From a virus: a DNA stretch of 40,216 nucleotides. The notes below the pieces were generated by a model that had not been told where the DNA came from, did no database searches, and saw only the letters and a list, made by a program, of their open reading frames with translations. The stretch is taken from positions 1-40,216 of the IMG/VR virus record IMGVR_UViG_3300034190_002923. One strand, given 5' to 3'. Of the stretch, positions 37,285 to 40,216 are shown piece by piece (the stretch's first letter is position 1; each line of letters opens with the position of its first letter). The translations under genes and the position numbers were made by a program.

Positions 37285-37672
37285 CTCCTAATATCTCCCT
37301 TATCTTAGCCTCTGTTGCGACATCGAATACGTGCTTACTGTTCGACTCTATTCGTAACTCAGATCTATTTGCCTCTAGTTTATCGTATACTATCTTAGCG
37401 GCCTGTATAGCTGCGCCTAGTGTCTTAGGGTCGTGCTTAGCATCTCTCATAATGGTTAGCAATGTATCTCTTATTTCTTCAGACAGAGACTGGTTGCCTA
37501 GTGCTACATAGTTCGATAGATTATCACTCTTAGCGATCCATACTCTTAATGTATTAGGTGATAGCCCTAATCTCTTAGCAGTAGCTGTAACATTAAACAT
37601 CTCAGCATCTAGTGCATCCATAATCAAACTATCAGGGTACTGGTCTCGCTTTGCCTTATGTTTATCTTTCAT
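37277..37672 (-). CDS. Terminase small subunit
   Basis: 131 aa. N-terminal helix-turn-helix around NVTATAKRLGLSPNTLRVWIAKS, then helices for oligomerisation. It binds the packaging site. The start at 37672 has AAGGA five bases upstream; a methionine seven codons earlier lies inside the previous gene and lacks a ribosome site. It directly precedes the large subunit. Confidence 0.85.
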   Translation of the reverse strand: MKDKHKAKRDQYPDSLIMDALDAEMFNVTATAKRLGLSPNTLRVWIAKSDNLSNYVALGNQSLSEEIRDTLLTIMRDAKHDPKTLGAAIQAAKIVYDKLEANRSELRIESNSKHVFDVATEAKIREILGDD

Positions 37673-37673
37673 G

Positions 37674-37910
37674 TTATTCCTTTCTTTTGTCATCTACGTA
37701 GAACGTTATTACATCTTTATCCTCGCACCGGTAATGGCCCATAGTTCCGTACACTCTTTTATATTTATCTGAATACCCAACTATAGTAAACACCCGCCTT
37801 CCACATAATATTCCTTTTCGTAAATACTTCACATTTACTGTAGTTCCTACTGCAGGAACTGCTTCCACCTTGTCAAGGTCTATCACTGTGTCCCATGTAC
37901 TATAATTCAT
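37674..37910 (-). CDS. Hypothetical protein (78 aa)
   Basis: Basic, beta-rich small protein with VGTTVNVKYLRKG and VFTIVGYSDKYKRVYG, which could be a small SH3-like barrel. GAGGG lies upstream. The stop lies two bases from the terminase small subunit start. No family recognised. Confidence 0.6.
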   Translation of the reverse strand: MNYSTWDTVIDLDKVEAVPAVGTTVNVKYLRKGILCGRRVFTIVGYSDKYKRVYGTMGHYRCEDKDVITFYVDDKRKE

Positions 37911-37911
37911 A

Positions 37912-38091
37912 TCATCCCTCTTCGTTGTTCTCTCGCACCAGTGTTATAAACTCTTCTAATCTTTGTAGGCTTATTGCCGGTAGGGGGAAATTAATCCTCG
38001 TATCTATAGCAACCATCTGGTCATCCTTGTCATCGAACCATAGAACTAGGTCAACCCCAGGCCAACCGCTCTCTTCTCTCTTTAACGTCAT
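37912..38091 (-). CDS. Hypothetical protein (59 aa)
   Basis: Starts MTLKREESGWPGVDLVLWFD, acidic with one tryptophan-rich beta segment and a C-terminal helix. GGGGGA lies six bases before the ATG. It fills the gap between two other small genes almost exactly, with no spare bases, which supports it. Function unknown. Confidence 0.65.
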   Translation of the reverse strand: MTLKREESGWPGVDLVLWFDDKDDQMVAIDTRINFPLPAISLQRLEEFITLVRENNEEG

Positions 38092-38092
38092 C

Positions 38093-38278
38093 TTATTCCC
38101 CCGTTACTACTATTAGTACTTCTAATTGCCCAGCTATCTTAGCGAACATCTTTATCTCATCCTCATCTAGGACTAATTTATCTGAGTCAGCCTTAAATTC
38201 ATGAAGACCTGTCATCAGAGTGTATAGTAGTCTCGCTTGCTTGTTGACTAGGGATAAGGAATCTTGTCGGCTCTGCAT
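38093..38278 (-). CDS. Hypothetical helical protein (61 aa)
   Basis: All-helical, starting MQSRQDSLSLVNKQARLLYT. GGAG lies seven bases before its ATG. Its first 80 bases overlap the end of the secreted protease gene in another frame. No family recognised. Confidence 0.6.
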   Translation of the reverse strand: MQSRQDSLSLVNKQARLLYTLMTGLHEFKADSDKLVLDEDEIKMFAKIAGQLEVLIVVTGE

Positions 38279-38903
38279 AGTATTGCTCCAGTAGTGTGTT
38301 TAAGTAGATGGAGGGAATAAAGCGTATAGTTCTTGATACTATCCCAATTACCTGGCCACCTTCATTGAATACCGGGCTCCCACTATCACCACCTGTCGAC
38401 GTAAGTGTTCCACTAACGAAGAATAGGTCTAAATTGGCTTTCTCCGAGCTTAGCTTATAGTGATATCCATAAATACCTCGGTCTACATTATACCAATCGT
38501 ACGATCCATGCCCGATAGAGAAGACTGGTAGGTCCGGTGCCTGCCTAATAGTATTCATCTGCAGTGGAGATCTCTTACTAGTTACCTTGATAATAGCTAG
38601 ATCTCGTAGCACATCAAAGGCCACTACCTGTCCATCACCAATAGATCCATCATAATGAACAACACTTAGCTTCTGTCCAGACTGATCTTCATAGTTACCG
38701 AATGCAACGTGAGCATTAGTAGCCACTAGATTGTCTGAAATGTAGAACCCTGTACCGTGACCGGTGCCCGTCTGTACGATAACAATGCTCTCGTTAAGAC
38801 TTGTGTAGGTCGATACTTCCTTACCTGCGTTGATATCACCCATATTAAATGTAAATGCGGTAGATACCGCTAGAATAGCTCCCACAAAGATTGATTTAAT
38901 CAT
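38199..38903 (-). CDS. Secreted trypsin-like serine protease
   Basis: 234 aa. A signal peptide (about residues 1-17, AVSTA before the likely cut) is followed by a trypsin fold with TNAHV (His65), RDLAIIKV (Asp101) and TGGDSGSPV (Ser174), a complete catalytic triad. No PDZ domain follows. It would be exported to the periplasm or beyond. It is in the late unit, after the DUF115 gene and holin-like gene and before terminase. A part in envelope disruption at lysis, virion maturation or defence against host proteins is possible; none is proven. Confidence 0.85.
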   Translation of the reverse strand: MIKSIFVGAILAVSTAFTFNMGDINAGKEVSTYTSLNESIVIVQTGTGHGTGFYISDNLVATNAHVAFGNYEDQSGQKLSVVHYDGSIGDGQVVAFDVLRDLAIIKVTSKRSPLQMNTIRQAPDLPVFSIGHGSYDWYNVDRGIYGYHYKLSSEKANLDLFFVSGTLTSTGGDSGSPVFNEGGQVIGIVSRTIRFIPSIYLNTLLEQYYAEPTRFLIPSQQASETTIHSDDRSS

Positions 38904-40206
38904 TCTTATCCCCTTTATTGTTTATAGCCTGTTGCACCCACTCGATGCAGTTATATGCCAATGCTTCTAACAGATCCTCGTTGTACGAGTACGTCCAGAC
39001 CTCTCTGAACTGTTGAACATAGTCATATGTCTTTAAATAACTCTGATACGACCCTAACTTCATTGCATCTGGATGCCTAACCCCTAGATGGAGGATATTC
39101 ACCATATCTCGTGCTAATGATAGTAGGTTCTCCTCTATCTTCCCTTGGTATTCTTTCAGCTGTATAGGTAGTTTGTAGATGATTGGGTCTATTTTAGCAG
39201 CGTATCTGCTTAATTCAGCCTCTTTAGTACCCTCTATTAGTAGTCCTTTGCTTGCGTTGAAGCATGTCATCCCTGTGTCTTTAAGTGTATCTGATATGAA
39301 TAAGGCTTCCCTTTTCCATAGATGTCTTGTAATTATACCTGATTCGAGCTCTAATGGCCCTTGTTCATCAGTATCTTCTGTTCTGCCATCAGCATACTGC
39401 ACTAATGAGTCATTGGAGTCCTTTCTATAGCTCAGATCAACTCCTACCATTGTAAGCTCTTTAAAGCCCATATAAGCCGCCCAATGGTGAATGGCAGTAC
39501 TTACACCCGATGCACCCTCTTTAATCGATTCTAGGCCGTCTATGACGTTCCTAGGCTGCATACAGTTACAACCACCAGCTACATATATAGGACCTTCCCA
39601 CTTGTTAAAGCATCTAGTCTCTAGAATAAGGGTAGTTAGTAGTGGTATATCTCTAGTCCAGTTGGAGGGGATATGTTCAAACACTCTCTCCCACTCGAAG
39701 TCATATGGATCGAATGCTAGACAGTAGTGAGGCTTGATGCCTTCCTTAGCTAGGATCCTGATAGCTGATCCACCTGCTATTACTATAGCTGTCTCATCCT
39801 TAATGATCCTTCTCAGTTCATCAAAATTATCAGAGAGGCTAGGACCTGCGCCACAGTACACTAATGGTCTATCGTGAGCTACTCCCTTAAGAGACTCTAC
39901 TGTGTAGACCTGTGACTTAGAAGTCATGGCGTTGTGTATGTAGTTCCGTATGCCTTCTGGTTCTGACTTACTATAAAACCCCCAAGTAGACTGTCTGTCC
40001 AACCTGAGGGCTATCTCATTAAGAAGTTCTTTATCTTCGCAATCTATGTCGAATGCTACACTAAGTCCAGCGAAGGGTACTGTTATATAGTCCAGGTTAG
40101 TTATGCTAAATCCCTGGATACTATATAGGGGAGTATCAACTGTAAGAGTCCCATCTTCATTCTTCGTTATCTTTAAACGTATTGGTTTTCTCTTTACTCT
40201 GCCCAC
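38896..40206 (-). CDS. DUF115 (MptE/Maf-like) protein
   Basis: 436 aa, GTG start with GGGGGAG upstream and an in-frame stop directly before it. Conserved pieces: YCGAGPSL (117-124), IAGGSA (143-148), FDPYD (165-169) and MVGVDLSY in the C-terminal half. This is the Rossmann-like core of the DUF115 family, which includes archaeal 6-hydroxymethylpterin diphosphokinase MptE and flagellin-modifying Maf proteins. Its role in phages is unknown; modification of a surface or virion sugar is one guess. Its stop overlaps the secreted protease start by eight bases, so the two are co-translated. Confidence 0.8.
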   Translation of the reverse strand: MGRVKRKPIRLKITKNEDGTLTVDTPLYSIQGFSITNLDYITVPFAGLSVAFDIDCEDKELLNEIALRLDRQSTWGFYSKSEPEGIRNYIHNAMTSKSQVYTVESLKGVAHDRPLVYCGAGPSLSDNFDELRRIIKDETAIVIAGGSAIRILAKEGIKPHYCLAFDPYDFEWERVFEHIPSNWTRDIPLLTTLILETRCFNKWEGPIYVAGGCNCMQPRNVIDGLESIKEGASGVSTAIHHWAAYMGFKELTMVGVDLSYRKDSNDSLVQYADGRTEDTDEQGPLELESGIITRHLWKREALFISDTLKDTGMTCFNASKGLLIEGTKEAELSRYAAKIDPIIYKLPIQLKEYQGKIEENLLSLARDMVNILHLGVRHPDAMKLGSYQSYLKTYDYVQQFREVWTYSYNEDLLEALAYNCIEWVQQAINNKGDKND

Positions 40207-40216
40207 TCACTCCCCC
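40140..40216. repeat. Terminal direct repeat, right copy (77 bp)
   Basis: Second copy of the 77-bp terminal repeat. It contains the start codon and first 22 codons of the DUF115 gene. Removing one copy and joining the ends places the holin-like gene at 88-312 just 20 bp upstream of the DUF115 start, so the minus-strand late transcription unit runs unbroken across the junction. Confidence 0.97.

Noticed and set aside
1-40216. Temperate lifestyle
   Set aside because: No integrase, excisionase, CI/Cro-type repressor or partition genes are recognised; the helix-turn-helix proteins seen are the terminase small subunit and sigma-like protein.

Overview
The window is a complete or near-complete genome of a lytic tailed phage with a siphovirus body plan. 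The first and last 77 bases are identical, so the contig closes into a circle of 40,139 unique bp. There is a tape measure protein, tail tube protein, tail terminator, HK97-type capsid and J-like tail tip protein. No integrase, excisionase or CI-type repressor is recognisable. Strong Shine-Dalgarno sequences, textbook sigma70 promoters and three small genes with lipoprotein signal peptides suggest a Gram-negative host, but the genus cannot be read from the sequence.

Layout: (1) A control region at 1345-1761 separates two divergent transcription units. (2) The plus-strand early unit (1762-15991) opens with envelope or host-takeover genes (superinfection-immunity protein, pentapeptide-repeat protein, two lipoproteins, one with an HExxH zincin motif). 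A single-ring ClpA/ClpB-like AAA+ ATPase and a dATP/dGTP diphosphohydrolase-like protein follow. Then comes a T7-style replication module (primase-helicase, family A DNA polymerase, SSB-like protein, 5'-3' exonuclease, metallophosphoesterase, endonuclease I) and a ClpP-like protease. The unit ends with a sigma-factor-like protein. (3) The minus-strand late unit runs from about 1344 leftwards through two tRNAs, a structured GC-rich stretch and tiny membrane proteins. It crosses the contig junction and continues from 40206 down to 16042: DUF115 protein, secreted trypsin-like protease, terminase, portal-MuF fusion, protease-capsid fusion, decoration protein, collagen-like fibre, connectors, tail genes, tip protein, last fibre-like gene and a membrane coiled-coil protein. 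(4) Two short plus-strand genes (26738 and 35771), each with its own sigma70-type promoter, are embedded antisense in the late unit like morons.

How it fits together: four perfect TTGACA-N17-TATAAT promoters, all on the plus strand, would let host RNA polymerase read the early unit. The sigma-like protein at its end is the best candidate for switching on the minus-strand late unit, where I found no consensus sigma70 promoter. Head and tail assembly uses several economical tricks: a protease-capsid fusion with a strong internal ribosome binding site, a portal-MuF fusion, and a canonical -1 frameshift (A AAA AAG plus a 9-bp stem) in the tail chaperone genes.

The most novel signals are four. 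First, an inverted, diverged 160-bp non-coding repeat (1358-1515 and 25911-26071) carries dyad symmetries that co-vary between copies. Second, the phage appears to encode its own Clp-type ATPase and ClpP protease. Third, a secreted serine protease and a DUF115 protein sit beside holin-like genes while no endolysin is recognisable. Fourth, hairpins follow several virion genes and a related motif recurs in four spacers.
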